A stretch of 64,000 nucleotides of DNA from Gambelia wislizenii (lineage: Eukaryota > Chordata > Lepidosauria > Squamata > Crotaphytidae). Numbering within the stretch: the stretch's first letter is position 1; every line of letters starts with the position of its first letter. The stretch lies in assembly GCA_030847615.1 (NCBI GenBank), contig JAUMIR010000004.1, positions 104,236,001 through 104,300,000 on the forward strand, read 5' to 3'. This document shows, in pieces, positions 44,279-57,000 of this stretch. The position numbers and the translations under genes are program-made. The notes below the pieces were generated by a model. The model saw only the letters and a list, made by a program, of their open reading frames with translations, searched no databases and had not been told where the DNA came from.

Positions 44279-44513
44279 TGTTGTTGTGTGCCTTCAAGTC
44301 GTTTCTGACTTATGGCGACCCTATCTCATGGGGTTTTCTGGACAATATTTTTTTCAGAGGGGTTTTGCCTTTCTCTTTGCCTTCCTCTGAGGCAGAGAGA
44401 ATGTGACTTGCCCACAGTAACCCAGTTAGGTTTCCATGGCCAAGTGGGGATTCAAACCCTGGTCTCCAGAGTCATGGCGCGACACTCAAACCACTAAACC
44501 ATGCTGGTTCTCA
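44279..44513 (-). repeat. tRNA-derived SINE, complete
   Basis: The minus strand starts GAACCAGCATGGTTTAGTGG, with B box GGGTTTGAATCCCC, and ends GGGTCGCCATAAGTCAGAAA then CGACTTGAAGGCACACAACA. It is the least decayed tRNA-type SINE in the window. Confidence 0.92.
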
Positions 44514-44774
44514 GGTTATATCTTCCGCTACTGAATTCCATAGTTTGACTATGTGTTATGTGGAGGACTTTCATCTGTTTTGAATTTTCCACCACTGAGT
44601 GTTATTGCACAGGCTCAAGTTTTAGTATTATGAAAGAAAGAAAAACTTCTTACCAAATATGCTTTTATATTTTATATTCTTATAGTTAATAATTTGTAAG
44701 AGAACCTCTCTTCTTATCTTAGGACTGTAAAGTTTTCTCAGGAGTCTTTGATAACTGATTTTGTGCTTTCTGAA

Positions 44775-45055
44775 TGTCTAACAGCCTTACCACATTCTGA
44801 AGGAAAGTGGCAAGGAAGCAGGAAGGTTCTGTTTTCTGCGCTGCCTTACCACATGATGTCATTGTTCTTCCAGCATTCTTTCATTTTGGTCCTGTGGGGG
44901 ACCAAAGTAAAACCACATCTTTTTGCTAACGGGTTACCTCAGTCCTCCACAGGACCAGAATGAAAAAACAATGATGTCATGCAGTAAGGCAGCTCGGAAG
45001 ACAATGTCTCTGCTCCTCTGCCGCTTTTCTTCAGAGTGCGATCAGGCCCTCAGTA
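44775..45055. mobile_element. Palindromic MITE with 60-bp arms
   Basis: GCTGCCTTACCACATGATGT ... TTTTGGTCCTGTGG at 44839-44898 is mirrored by CCACAGGACCAGAATGAAAA ... ATGCAGTAAGGCAGC at 44947-44993. Outer parts (ATTCTGAAGGAAAG and CTTTTCTTCAGAGTGC) also pair. Confidence 0.75.
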
Positions 45056-45261
45056 AACAACTGTCTACTGTCATCTCTATCAACATTATGGCTGACACTT
45101 GCAAAGACTCATCTTTGCAGAAACCATGTTGATTCTCCTTCAGCAAGACTTGTCCTTCTGTATGCTTGATCCTTGACACGAATCGATAGCAGCAACAGTT
45201 CCAGCTTGTCAGGGTATGTGGAGTCAAACAGTAAATATTTTCAAATCTTTTTGTTTGTCTA

Positions 45262-45440
45262 TTATTTTATTCATTTATACCCTGCCCTCCCCATCCCCCA
45301 AATGATAGGACTCCAAGTATCTTACAAATTATTAAAGTCATTACAGATTAAAAATCATACAAAAACAGTGAATATATCAATAAAACAGCACAACACACCA
45401 GTAAAAGCTCATTATGGTCAATTCTTAAAACCCTGATAGA
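45262..45440 (-). repeat. L2-like LINE 3' tail
   Basis: TTATACCCTGCCCTCCCCAT and TTACAAATTATTAAAGTCAT resemble the tail at 27610-27670. Confidence 0.55.
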
Positions 45441-46490
45441 ACTGGAAAGATTTTACTTGCCATAGGAAGGAGAACAATGAGGAAGCTCTCTGTTTGCACT
45501 CTTCTATCTCTTTGACCAGGAAAACCCTACAAATAACTTATTAGCTCATCTATTTTCAAACAATATTATCTTTTATTAAGTCATAATATAATAAGAATGG
45601 TAAACCACTGTGAACTATTTGTAGAAGATAATGAATAGGTTTGTTTTAAAGGTTTCTTCTTGACATTTTGAATATTTAGGTTTGACAATTACAATTGCAG
45701 ACAAAAACAGGACTTTCTTCTTGACCCCTGAAGTAAATTATCCTAGGAGCTGTACTTTAAAAATTAATAATTGTGTTATAAAGTTAAGAAGCTTGTGATA
45801 AAATAGAAGTCACTGCAGTTGGCAAGCCTACCATTAAGAAATCCCTTGTTCATTTAACAAGTACTGGTATGTTTTACAAAACATTTTGTTTTATAAACAA
45901 AATTATACATAATTTCCTGGAAGTAATACCTATGAAACTCAGTGAGACTTACCTCTGTGTAAACATGTACAGGACAGTACTGCACACCTCCACATTTGCA
46001 AGTGATATGCCAGAGATGTTATGTCCACTGTGGGCCTATGAAGCATACATGATGGGACTGAAGTTTATATTATGCACCCTCCTTTCCCAAACATCCTTGA
46101 TTGGCAACCTTGCACTGTATATTAAAATTACAAAGCAGTCACCAAATATAGCATAGATAATTACAAGATATCTGCACTGAAATTCAACAGTGAATGCTTC
46201 TTTATATAGAAATGTGGCATGTATAGTCGTACAATTAGAAATTTATAAGTGCTAGTTTTCTTTAAATAGACAGTTAGATCAAAAGATGTTGCAAGTAGTC
46301 ATTATAGGCATGGGTTGTTCTTGAATTTCAATGAGAGGATGTTTAACAAAGCCCAGAATACATTTTGACATGTGAACAGCAGGCAAAGTTTATATTCTGT
46401 ACTGGATCCCAGACACCTTTGTTCCATGTTGGTTACAACTGTTGGCTTCTAGAGGACTTTGCTGGGTTTTACCAAGAACACACTCTGGAG
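45441..46490. other. Intergenic unique AT-rich sequence
   Basis: No gene or recognised repeat. Confidence 0.45.
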
Positions 46491-46982
46491 ATTATCAGAC
46501 AACCCATTTTAAAATGTTCTTTTGCTGGCATAAAATAAACCTTATATGCTAGCAAAAGAATGTTGCTCCCCCGCCCCGCACTTACCTTCCTCTCCCGGCA
46601 AAGGCTCCCCGGTCAATAAAGAGGAAGTGAACGGAGCCTTCATTGTGCAGGAAATTTAAAAATAAAAACAAAATAAAGAATTTAAAATTGCACAAAGCAC
46701 CTAAATACACCTTAAAGGTCCAAAGTAACCCGAGAGGGTACAAAAAAGAGGGTAGCTTACCTAGATGTCCTGGTCTCAGCCAGACGTGTTCTGGCAGGAC
46801 CACCCATTGACACTGGAATCTCACCAGCAAAACGGGGCACTTTGTTGCACACAGACAAATCAGGAACAGAAATGGAATGGGAGATCAATTGCCGTCTTCC
46901 CTCCGTCATTAAAAAAAAGATGGCCTTGGAATGGTAGCAGAACGCTTGGGAGGTGATGGGGGACATTGTTGTCTGATAATTA
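46491..46982. mobile_element. MITE with ATTATCAGACAAC ends
   Basis: ATTATCAGACAACCC at 46491 and TTGTTGTCTGATAAT ending at 46980 are terminal inverted repeats. If the repeat is CAGACAAC, the flanks GAGATTAT and ATAATTAT share five bases, suggesting a decayed 8-bp duplication. Internally it has two GGTTAAGC-free GC-rich blocks and no ORF of note. Confidence 0.65.
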
Positions 46983-47179
46983 TGCCCTTTTGTGAACGCA
47001 TAGCATTTTTATAACACCATTTTTAACACATCTGGTGATCTCCTAGAATATGAGATCCCTTTAATCTGGTGGCGAGGAAATTGTAGCTAGGGGTGCATGG
47101 AGTCCTTCCCCAGTCTCCCCTGATTGCTCACCCCTCCTATTTATTTATGGAGGGGTGAAAAATCACTCTCAGTTGTCAC

Positions 47180-47570
47180 AAACCATCACCTAGAGCAGGG
47201 GTAGCCAACTATAGAAGACTGGGGAAATGCATTGGAGGGCCATGTCTCCCCACCACACTTTGCTCCTGCAAAAGGGAGCTATCTTTTTTGCCTCCTAAAC
47301 CTCCTCTAGGGGAGATAGAGGCATATTTTGCCACCTTCCTGGGCCCTCAGAGGGTATTCTGAGGCAAAATTTTAAAAATTGCAATTTTTTTTAAGCCCTA
47401 GCCTGGGGGGAGGGGGGCAGCAGGGGAGAAGACAAACATGGTGAAAATGCCCTCTGCACTCTAGTAGAGATATTTTTTGGCCATTTTGGAGCAGAAGATT
47501 TTTGAAGCCCTGGAGGCCACAAAAACAGCCCTGGAGCCACATATGATGTAGAGCATCAGCAACATCCCAC
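47180..47570. other. Intergenic, possible worn hAT-like element
   Basis: GAGCAGGGGTAGCCAACTAT looks like a hAT-like terminal repeat, and GGCCACAAAAACAGCCCTGG follows; the right end was not found. A similar worn copy may be at 22215-22400. Confidence 0.35.
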
Positions 47571-47814
47571 CCCCCAAATATTTGGAGAGCAAGTGGGATT
47601 ACAGTGGTGCTGAAGTGCTCTGCCCCCACCTCTGCCATGGCAAAGATACTTTCCTTTCCTTTGTATGAATGGGGGAAGAACTTTAAATAAACAAAATCAC
47701 ACATGAGATAAAGATTGGTCTAGTTTCCACACATCTGCCCTAGCCAGTTTGAGCTGGGAGGGCTTTTGAAATGGTGAACCATTTTCTTCATCTGGCATCC
47801 CCACCTCAATTTAG

Positions 47815-49134
47815 GGTCCCATCTATACAAGGGGGGAAATACAATCACATCCGAAAAAGCAGACATTTGCAACGCTGTAACCTGTCTAAACAGTCAAAAG
47901 CGCTCCCCTAAACTTCGCATGACTCCCTAGCCAAGATGGCAGCTGTGAGTGATTTACTCACACTTTTAAATCTGCTGTTGCCATTAAAAAAACAGTTTAA
48001 TATGTTGTGCACATGCGATATTTCATATTTACAAAAAGAAAAATAAGAGTATAAGATTGCTGTTTTATCAACTTAGCGGACCCTCGCTTAGCCAAAAAAT
48101 CCAACATGGCGGCAGCAGGCACTTTCCTTGTTTCCAAGCCTCCCCCCACCCCACTTGTCCAGCCAGTCAGATTACACTGCCTGTTCATACCAACGCGAAT
48201 GCAAGAGTCCAAACGATTGTACATTCACATGTTGTACAGCGCTTTTTAAAAATCCAGACAAAACCCCAAAGGCTACCCACACAGAGGTGCCAGTTCCACG
48301 ACAGGATAAAGTTTGCGAAATTCCGGATTACCATTCTTTTGCATCAGGAGTACATAAATTCACATGAATTCTTGCTTATTTGGAAGATGCGGCAAGTTTT
48401 GGTTTTCATTAGTTTACACAGGCAAAGGTCGGGGGGGCATGGCCTCCAGATGATTAAAGCCAGGCAGGAGGCGGGGAGGGAGCAAGGACGGGGTCATAGA
48501 CCGTAAATAACGAGAGGGAAGAAAAGCACAAACAAACAAAAGAACAACAGAAGCGATCTGTCAAGTTCCCAATCGACTTCCCTGCCCCCAAAGCCTGCCT
48601 TTGAAACAGACAGGAAGGGCTCAGAGCAGATTTCCGAAAGTGGGCTGCAAGCAGAAGAAGGGGCAAATGGCAGGCTCGGTGGATTTCCCTCTCCAACCCC
48701 TCCATCTATTCGGAGAAGACACAATGGTCACTCCAATCAATCAGGATTCAGCTCTGCTCACGCTAATTCGAAAAGGTCGCTGCAAGTTCACACAGACATT
48801 TGTGAATGATAAGTTCACATGACCAATTGTGCGCATTTTTGCAAACTTTATCAAAAAAAGTCAGGAAAACTAGTGAAAGCTGATACTGCACAACTTATGG
48901 GTTTTTCGCTCCCCCTCCTTCTGAAAAGAGTGCTGTGACTTCGAAATGCATGGGAACTATCAGGCTTCTTGTCGCATTCTTTGACGATTTATTTTGCCGT
49001 GTAAACGGCACCAGAGTTTGCTGTGGATTTGGCTGCCCCCCTTCTGAATGACATGTATTTATGCAAATGTCAGTTTGTACAGATCACTGAACATTCGCAT
49101 CCCATTAGGATTATTTTCACTGTATAGGCAAGCC
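47815..49134 (-). mobile_element. Long member of the GGTCTTGTCTATATG-end MITE family
   Basis: The left end GGTCCCATCTATACA and right end CTGTATAGGCAAGCC mirror each other. It matches 51830-52400 in reverse at both flanks (TTAAACAGTTTAATATGTTG-like core, CCAGACAAAACCCC, CCCTTCTGAATGACATGTAT) but has about 750 bp more inside (about 48250-49000), partly GC-rich. Confidence 0.75.
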
Positions 49135-49139
49135 ATAGG

Positions 49140-50500
49140 ATTATTCTACAATACAATTGCATGTCTTTGATATTTTATATTCCCCAGCTTTCTGTCAGTG
49201 CAAGCCTCAATGGAATGTATTTACATTCACTCCAAGCTGTGCTATTCATACAATTAAATATCCACTCTTTTTTAAAATTAAAAAAAAAATCCCAAAACAA
49301 AACTCAAACCTTTTCTGGCTGACAGATTCTTCAGTGTAATAGCTTACCAAAAGAATAAGTATGAACCCTGTCTTTAAAAAACTACCATTTATTCCTTATC
49401 TTCATATCACTTTCATATCCTTTTTTAAAAAGTGTTTTCCCCCAATGAATATTTGCTTGAATTTAGCGCTTTCTGCATTAGTAAATTATGTCCGTTTAAA
49501 TATCTTTGGGGGTGAGAGGGTCAGTACTAGGACATTTTCACCATTGCTGCTTTGGAGATTTCCACCTTATAAACAGTTTACTAGAAATATCCAATTATTA
49601 TACAGCTGTTCAGCTTTGTTCTTTTGCTGAAAGTATAGAGAAACCCCCACCCTGCCCCCCAACACACACATTCCAAACCTTGTGGGGACAGACATTTATT
49701 CCAAATAAAAATTGTCTGAGAAATAATGGGAGCAAATGTCACCAGTTCTTTGGGGGGTCCATCTCTAAGGAGGATTACAAATCCATTCTCATTCTGCCTC
49801 TCATTTAGATAACAACCATGTGTTCCCCCATAATTGTTTCCTAGGTAGTGAAGTGGGCTGGAGTAGGATTCTAAGTGTATTGTCCCTCAGGGAGCAAAGA
49901 CCTTCATGAAAATGAAATGAGGATCTTGTCAGCTTCTTCAGCGTGTGCAAAATTTTAACAAGGCAGAAACTGTGGCAGAAGGAATTGTGCCCTGGCTGCC
50001 AAATAATTTTCTTTTTGAAAAAAATGCATCCTGGAAAAGTCAAGTCTTCCTGTTCTGATAGGCAATTGTAACATCTCAAGATTAATTTTAGCATTAAAAT
50101 GAGGTAATTGTGGCACTTAGAAATTTATCAAAACCCTGAGGCAGATCAATGGGAGGCTTTGAAAAGGGTAATTGTACCTGCATGGGAAAGATTATTGCTG
50201 TAATACTATTAACAATCCCAATTAAGGAGTAGGGAATTAAGGTGCAATTTGTTAATACTACAACTATCATCTGAAGAAGTGGTTTAAAATCTAAGAGATA
50301 AATTACTTTGTTTTTCTCGCTATTATATCATGATTATTTAATTGCTTAAGCCATCCTAAGTGATTTTCACAAAGTACTTGTGGTTTTATATATCTGTCTT
50401 TCTCCAAGGCATACCTAAGGACAAGAAATCAATTTCAAATGCAGTGAGATCACTTTGAATGATAAACAGCACAATTATTCTAAAACAACAGGGAGTTTTC
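49140..50500. other. Intergenic unique sequence, possible conserved noncoding DNA
   Basis: AT-rich without recognisable repeats. 50100-50480 has many TAATT/CAATT words (AGGGTAATTGTACCTGCATG, CCCAATTAAGGAGTAGGG) and reads like developmental noncoding DNA. This is an impression, not a measurement. Confidence 0.3.
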
Positions 50501-50824
50501 TGGCACCTCAGCAATAACAAATTTATTGTAGCATAAGCATTTGTGGGTCAGAGTCCACTTCATCAGATCCATAAAGACATATCTGGTTCTGCCTTGAGTC
50601 CCAATGTCTGCCCTGAGTCCCAACTTTGGGTGAAAGGCAGGATACAAAAAAATAAATACAGCTGCTTCTGCTGCTGTGGTGATGATGGTGATGATGATGA
50701 TGATGTTAGTCTTCAGAGTGCTTCAGGGCCTTTGTTCTTGTCATAGCAACAACAGACTAGCTTAAGAACTCTTTGAGCAGATATAGAAATTCTACTCAAT
50801 CATGCTCCAAAAGCAGCAGATTGA

Positions 50825-51445
50825 GGCCCCATCTACACAATTTAAAAAAAAAATCTGTTGGAGGGGGGGTAAAAAATCCGAAAGGCAGCTGTTCGTATGC
50901 GTATGATCCGCCTACGTGATTTTTACCCCCCCCAAACTCCATATGACCCCACTTGCCCAGCTGGCTAGAGCGATTGATCAAAGCAGTGGTTTTAAATCTC
51001 CCGCCGCTTTTTTTTTTTAATTTAAAAAGGTGCCTGTTATGCAGACAGTCGGTTTTCTATATTTACAAAATAAAATAAAAAGGAATAAATGTAAAATTCA
51101 TGGACTTGCCAGACTTTTGCTTAGCTGGGAATCCAACATGGTAGCTGCTCCCAATTCCCCTCTTTGCTAGCCCCACCCCCTGTGCTTGGCCAGCCAATAA
51201 GATTACACTGCCTGTTCATATGTGTGCAAACGGGGTGTACAGACCATCAACAATACGAATGGCTGTATGGATTTTAGGTCGAGATTCGCTAATCCTCCCA
51301 AACGCCAAATCCACAGAGTTTACGGGGGATTCGCTAGCCCCCCTTCCGAATAACATTTATGCATCCGAATGGCTGTGTGTACGGATGATCGATCTTCCGA
51401 ACACCGTACGTTTTTTTGTGTTTTTTTTACCATATATATGGGCCC
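50825..51445. mobile_element. GGTCTTGTCTATATG-end MITE family, second copy
   Basis: The left end GGCCCCATCTACACA and right end CATATATATGGGCCC are inverted. The core (CTGGGAATCCAACATGGTAG, AAGATTACACTGCCTGTTCA) matches 48100-48190. Confidence 0.75.
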
Positions 51446-51649
51446 AAAGTTTATCCTTCTTCATTGGCACATAAACAGCCAATGGTGCTCTCATCCCCTT
51501 GCAGTCTCTCTTCTGCCCATATTATAAGGAGATAGAATGTGAAACATATTCCCAGTCAAGAGGAGTTAAGTTTTCCTTTCTCAGACGCCTTTTTTTTACC
51601 ATACAAAAATCAGAAACATATTTTATTGCACAATTTGCCACCTTATCAC

Positions 51650-51829
51650 AGTACACCATTATAGTGGTATATTCTACTTTAACTGCCATGTCAATATCAA
51701 ATTGAATCCTGGGATTTGCAGTTTAGGGAGGGGCATTTAGAATTTCAGCCAGAGAGCTCTTGGACCTTAGTAAACTACAAAGCCCAGAATTCTACAGGGT
51801 GTTTCCATGGTGGTTAAAGTAGACTGTAG
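51650..51829. mobile_element. Palindromic MITE, related to 28816-29035
   Basis: CTACTTTAACTGCCATGTCA, AATCCTGGGATTTGCAGTTT and the mirrored ACTACAAAGCCCAGAATTCT. The next element adjoins its right end. Confidence 0.7.
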
Positions 51830-52400
51830 GTCTTGTCTATATGGTCAAAATAAGTCGAATGCCATGCGAACATATGGCGATCTGTTCATACGTTCATAAA
51901 TATGTGTCATTTGGAAGGGGGCCAAATCCACCACAAAGTCCATGTCCGGGGCTTTGTCTGGATTTTTTAAAAATCTCCATACAACATGAGAATGTGCGAT
52001 CATTTGAACACACACAGATACAAACAGGTAACATAATCTGATTGGCTGGACAAGCATGGGGGGAAGGGCTAGCACAGGGAAAATGCCTGTAACTGTCATG
52101 TTGAATTTTCGGCTAAGTCCTGTAAGTCAATCAAACACAGCGATCTTATACTCTTTTCTTTTCTTTTTTTGTAAATATGAAGTATTGCTTGTGCGCAACA
52201 TAGGAAACTGTTTAAAAAAAAGAATTGGCAGCGGCAGATTTAAAATCACGAGTAAATCCCTTGATGGGGCCACCGTCTTGTCTAGGGGGTCATGCAGAGT
52301 TTAGAGGGGCTCTTTTGACCATGAAGACAGGTTGCATCATTGCAAATGCCTCCATTTTCAGACGTGTTTATATTCCCCCCCCCCGTCATATAGACAAGAC
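51830..52400 (+). mobile_element. GGTCTTGTCTATATG-end MITE family, third copy, best ends
   Basis: GTCTTGTCTATATG at the left and CATATAGACAAGAC at the right are perfect 14-bp terminal inverted repeats. It is the reverse of 47815-49134 without the long centre. Confidence 0.85.
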
Positions 52401-52418
52401 CGTAGAGCCATAACAGTG

Positions 52419-52642
52419 CAGTGGGACCTCTGTGTCTGTTGGGGTTTGGTTCCAGAACCCATCGTGGATAGCAAAATCTAGCAAAGTCCCATTATATACA
52501 ATGGCATAGTAAAATGGATCCCTTGTATAAAATGGTGAACAGCAATGTTTGGTTTGGGTTTTTGTTTTGTTTTTTTAAAAAAATCCAAGCTGTGGTTGGT
52601 TGAATCAATGGACAAAGAATTGTGGATATGGAGGGCAGACTG
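52419..52642 (+). mobile_element. Tigger/pogo-like MITE, decayed
   Basis: CAGTGGGACCTCTGTGTCTG, TTATATACAATGGCATAGTA and the right end GGAGGGCAGACTG follow the family order. Confidence 0.8.
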
Positions 52643-52649
52643 TAGTGTG

Positions 52650-53490
52650 ATAAGTAAGTTGACCTCTTCATGACCCCGTGATAAGTATTATTATTTTTTT
52701 ACAAGTTAAAGTGTGGAAAACCTTTGTACTATACCTATAATAAAATTTGGTAGGGTAATAAAAGTTATATAAAATTATATTTCAGATCTCAATAATGTTT
52801 AATAAAGCAACCATCCTGACTGTCCATATTCTGTGAAAAAATGAATGTCACCCACTGGATAAACAGGGTTCATGTAGCTTTAGTGCCATCTTTTGCATCC
52901 TGGTGTTCTTTGGATGCTTTAAGCTATAATTTCTAGCTGTCCCAGCCAACATAGCCAAATGGTCAGAGACAGTGGGAGCCGTAGTTCAAAACATCTAAAG
53001 AGTATCAAGTGGAGAAGGTGACATTAGCCCAAAGAAATAGGAGACTGTGTGCTACTAGAGAAAGCACTTGAAGTACCTGTGCGTCCAGTGGCCCACACGT
53101 TGTGTGAATGAATCCACTTCATACACAGGATCCATTTTTGACAGTTACAACCAGTGTTCAATAAGCAACTTTTGAAGTGGTATGATAGAAGCTGAATTTT
53201 GTGTTGTGATATACAGAAGTGATTGTGCATAAATTGGAGATTTGCACATACCAATATCTATGGCCACATTAGGTATCAACACCATTGTACTTCACTTATA
53301 ATTCACACTCACACTTATAATTACATTACATTGCAGTAGAAGTGGAAATGAGAGGTTGGAACTATTAACTCACTGTGAAAGAATAAAGAAATCCATGGAG
53401 AGTTAAGTGTGCCCAAGTAGCAGGACTTGCTAAGATACAAAAGGTTGCTCAAGATGAAGAATTAGGAAAGATTTGCAGTTAGATGCTGTG
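52650..53490. other. Intergenic, mostly unique
   Basis: A palindromic MITE fragment (AGCTATAATTTCTAGCTGTC) lies at about 52900-53000. Nothing else recognised. Confidence 0.4.
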
Positions 53491-53491
53491 A

Positions 53492-54026
53492 TGTAATGCC
53501 AGCCAAGCTGCTCTCAACACTTAGCACTGGTGGCCTGTAACTGCCACCCTACTCAAGGTCCCCCTTTACTAATCCCTTATCTGGACTGGGTCTGAGTCTC
53601 TAGGTGACCCTTCCTATGGATAGATTTACCTACTAGCGTGTATTATTTTGTTTAGCATGACCCTTCCCTTTATTATGAGGGAAATAAAGCAAGATGAGTC
53701 AGTGGAATAGTTAAACAAACGTATTCCGTTTATTGTATTGTACCACTTCATAAACTTTATCACTTCTGTCTCTCAACTGCTTCATACAACCTACTTTCAC
53801 ACAGTGCACTCCCACTATCTCTCATACATCTGACTCATCCAACTGCTTCCTCTCAACTCCCTCTCTCAACTCTCATTCTCAACTGACATCCTCTCAGATC
53901 ACTCTCATAGAGGCCCCTCTCCTAATAGCTTCCTGTGCTGGGACTGGCTCCCTCTCATGCATTCTTTCCAATCTAGTTCTTCATAGATGCAAGAAAACCA
54001 AATGATCTCTTTCTCCCACTACATTC
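53492..54026 (-). repeat. Possible solo LTR
   Basis: The segment runs TGTAATGCC ... CCCACTACA (TG...CA). On the minus strand it has AATAAA near 53672 and 53738 and a purine-rich start. No convincing target duplication was found, and there is no internal retroviral sequence. Confidence 0.35.
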
Positions 54027-54029
54027 TTC

Positions 54030-57000
54030 CTCTCAATTACCCACCAGCATGCCTGCTTGCCAAAGTAAATAATGTGGGTTTTCTAAAGCTTAGTACAAAT
54101 TATCTTCTCAGATAACAAATTAAGGGTTGACTCCAGTGTAGAATGGACTGTTACTACTGGGATAGGGTTCACCTTGACATGCATCCCAATTGCTGATCAG
54201 TCCACTGTGAACGTGAGCCATTTATGTGGATGGTATAATTTAGGTCAGTGCTACTCAAAGTGGTGATCCCTGGACAGATGCCAGTACCTGAGCCATCGGC
54301 TATCCTTGCCTGGATACCTTCCAGGAAAGAAACAACTTTAGCCAATGGGTTCAAATATGGTGCCAGTCCATGGCATGTTGTGGGGAGGGAAATTGCTGGT
54401 CTCCTACATCAGACACCTTAAGAAGCACTGACTTAGGTAATGTCATATGGCTACTAAGAGGTTTACCACACCGTGCCTTTATTCTGCTTCATTCTGCTTG
54501 ATAAGGAAGTAGATGTACTCCTGGATGCAAGCCAAAGGTATCAAATGCTATGCCCAATTTCGTGTTATACTCTTATGGCAACATCTGAAACCACTACAGG
54601 GGCACCACATTTGGCCTTCCAGCTCCGCTGTCGTGGGCGCCAACCGTCCTCCCCCTGCTGATACATCATTTCCTGGTTTGGGGGTATGCATGCGTGTGTT
54701 TTTTTTAAGGAAAAATGTGTGGTCTCAAGATGCCTTAACCTCTCATTTGTGTGAGGACGTCACTCAGCTCCCCACCCCCACTCCTCAAACAGGAACCAAA
54801 GCCCTGTAAAGTCCCTCAGCGCTCACTCCTTGCTTGCTTTCTTCTTTTGGTTTGTGATGACACACACACACACACACACACACACAGCACACATTAAAAT
54901 ATATCTCAGGAATTCTCCTTGATTGCTCACAACCACACCACTGTAGAGAAAGAGAAAAAAACAGACCCCCCCTCCATTCTGATGGTTGGGAGCCCTTCTG
55001 CATTGATCATAGGCTTATTGAGGAAGACTCCTCCTCTGCCCTCATAGCAGCCTATTCACATTTAAAATATAGTGAGTGGGGATGGGGCAGGAGAAAGTGC
55101 CAGCACACATGGTTTGTGAGGGGATAGTTTAAGCATGCACACACTCACACACACACACACAAAGTGACTTCAAATGACCTTCAAAAACAAACACAATGAC
55201 CTATGATAATTAGCATTGTGCCTTTCTTTCTCTTTCTTTTTTGAGGTAAAAGTGGGGGGATATGTGGGGGCGAGAGAACACCCCAGGTGCCGGCTCCTCT
55301 CTATTTTCTGTTCACCCTCCAGCCTTCTCCCTTCTTCCCGTTTGCTGTGAGGGATTTTTGCAGTTAATAGGGGCTGCCTTTTCCAACAGAGCAACAATAT
55401 TGGAGCCAAGCTGAAGAAGCCTTCAATTCATAAAATAATTCCAAGAGAGAGGGAGGGCAAGAAATAATCCTGGTACATGTCCCTGTTCTCTTTCTCCGCT
55501 CACCTTCCCCCTCTTCCATACATTCCCCCAATGTCATTCTCTCACATCGCTCACAGCCGAGGAGATGAACTTTTATTGTAGAGCCACAGTGAGAAATCCA
55601 GGGAAATAATGAACAGTCGCAAAATGCAAAAGAAAGTACATGGGATTGTTGTCTAGCATGACTAGATTGGAGCGAGATGGCAAGGATTAGCAAACTAGCC
55701 ACGGTGGCCACTGGAAATCAAGTGGGAGGAAGCAGTTAGGAAAGAGAAGTGAAAACTTGGAGGTGGCCCTAAACATGCCCACTCCCCAGTGTGTTCTCCG
55801 CAGATCACACAGTAACAACAGAATGTTACTATTGCACAAAGAAACATGGTGCATTTACAGCGCTATTGATTTCATTGACAGGGATTAGCTGCGAATGAAA
55901 AATCATGCAACAATGACACACCGGTTCTGAACCAACAACCAAAGGGAGGTGGCGTTGTGCAATCAGAAAAACTTGCTGGCATAATCACGCCATTTGGGTA
56001 GTGCAACAAACCCTCATGTGGTAAACCTCTAACTAAAGTGTGGATTAAAGTGGGCCTAGAACTCAGTATAGTGAAAGGATAGTATGAATTGGAACTTTGT
56101 TCACAGTCTCTCCCCGCCGCCAGCATGCAATTTCAGAGAGATTAAAAGATCTCTCTCAACATTTTTGGTAAAACATAGGTAACAGTGTACAAGGAAAATT
56201 AAATGTGTTAACCCTCCATATTTGGAGCTAAAGGAAGAAAAGCTTGAGAGGTAAAAAAAAGTTGAGATAGCAGGAAAAGGAGGCAAACATTTTCTGGAAC
56301 TGCATAGAGTCTTTTAGAATGACATATAGCCAGAGATGTTCCCTGTGGTCCTTGGTGCAATTAATCTTTCTGTTCTTTTGATTAATTGCTGACATATACT
56401 TTATTCCTCCCCATTTTTGACCTCAGTGCTTTCTCTGTCCCTTTGCAGTGAACACAAGTTTTTGATGACACACGTAAAAATACCAGGAGCCATTCTTTTC
56501 AGATAAGGTTAATGAATAATATTAATTAACCATGTCTGGCCTATTCTCTTCTCTCCAAAACATCTCCTTACTTTACAGTTATCAATTTGTTTGGGCCATT
56601 TTCTTTTGTCACATAAGTTTGATTACCATACACATTAAATCCATAGTCTTTCCTTTCTCACAATACCTGCTAACAATAGGATAGGAGCAGCAGATGGGAT
56701 GGGAAGAGTAGCTTTCCTTCCCAACAAATTTAACATAAAACTGCTTTCTAAGTGGAATTACGTTTTCGAAGCAAGTAACTTACTTGGAAGTGAGCTCAAT
56801 GGGAGTTACTTCTAAGGACACATGTATTTATTTATTTTTAAAAGTGTAATCTACCTTTTATAATACAAATTTACTCCCAGTATAGTACACAAAATTCTCA
56901 GAGTGCACCCTGAAGCAGCAAGATGTGTTCAGCGCTACTGAATGTAGCCAAAATAAATAAAAAAAAATCACAAGTCTCTACAGATAAGAGGAGAGACTTG

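Noticed and set aside
44440..44513. tRNA gene on the minus strand
   Set aside because: The A and B boxes are present, but the cloverleaf is not intact and a SINE body follows.
53492..54026. Confident retroviral LTR
   Set aside because: TG...CA ends and AATAAA words are suggestive, but no target duplication or internal retroviral sequence was found, so it is kept only as a low-confidence feature.
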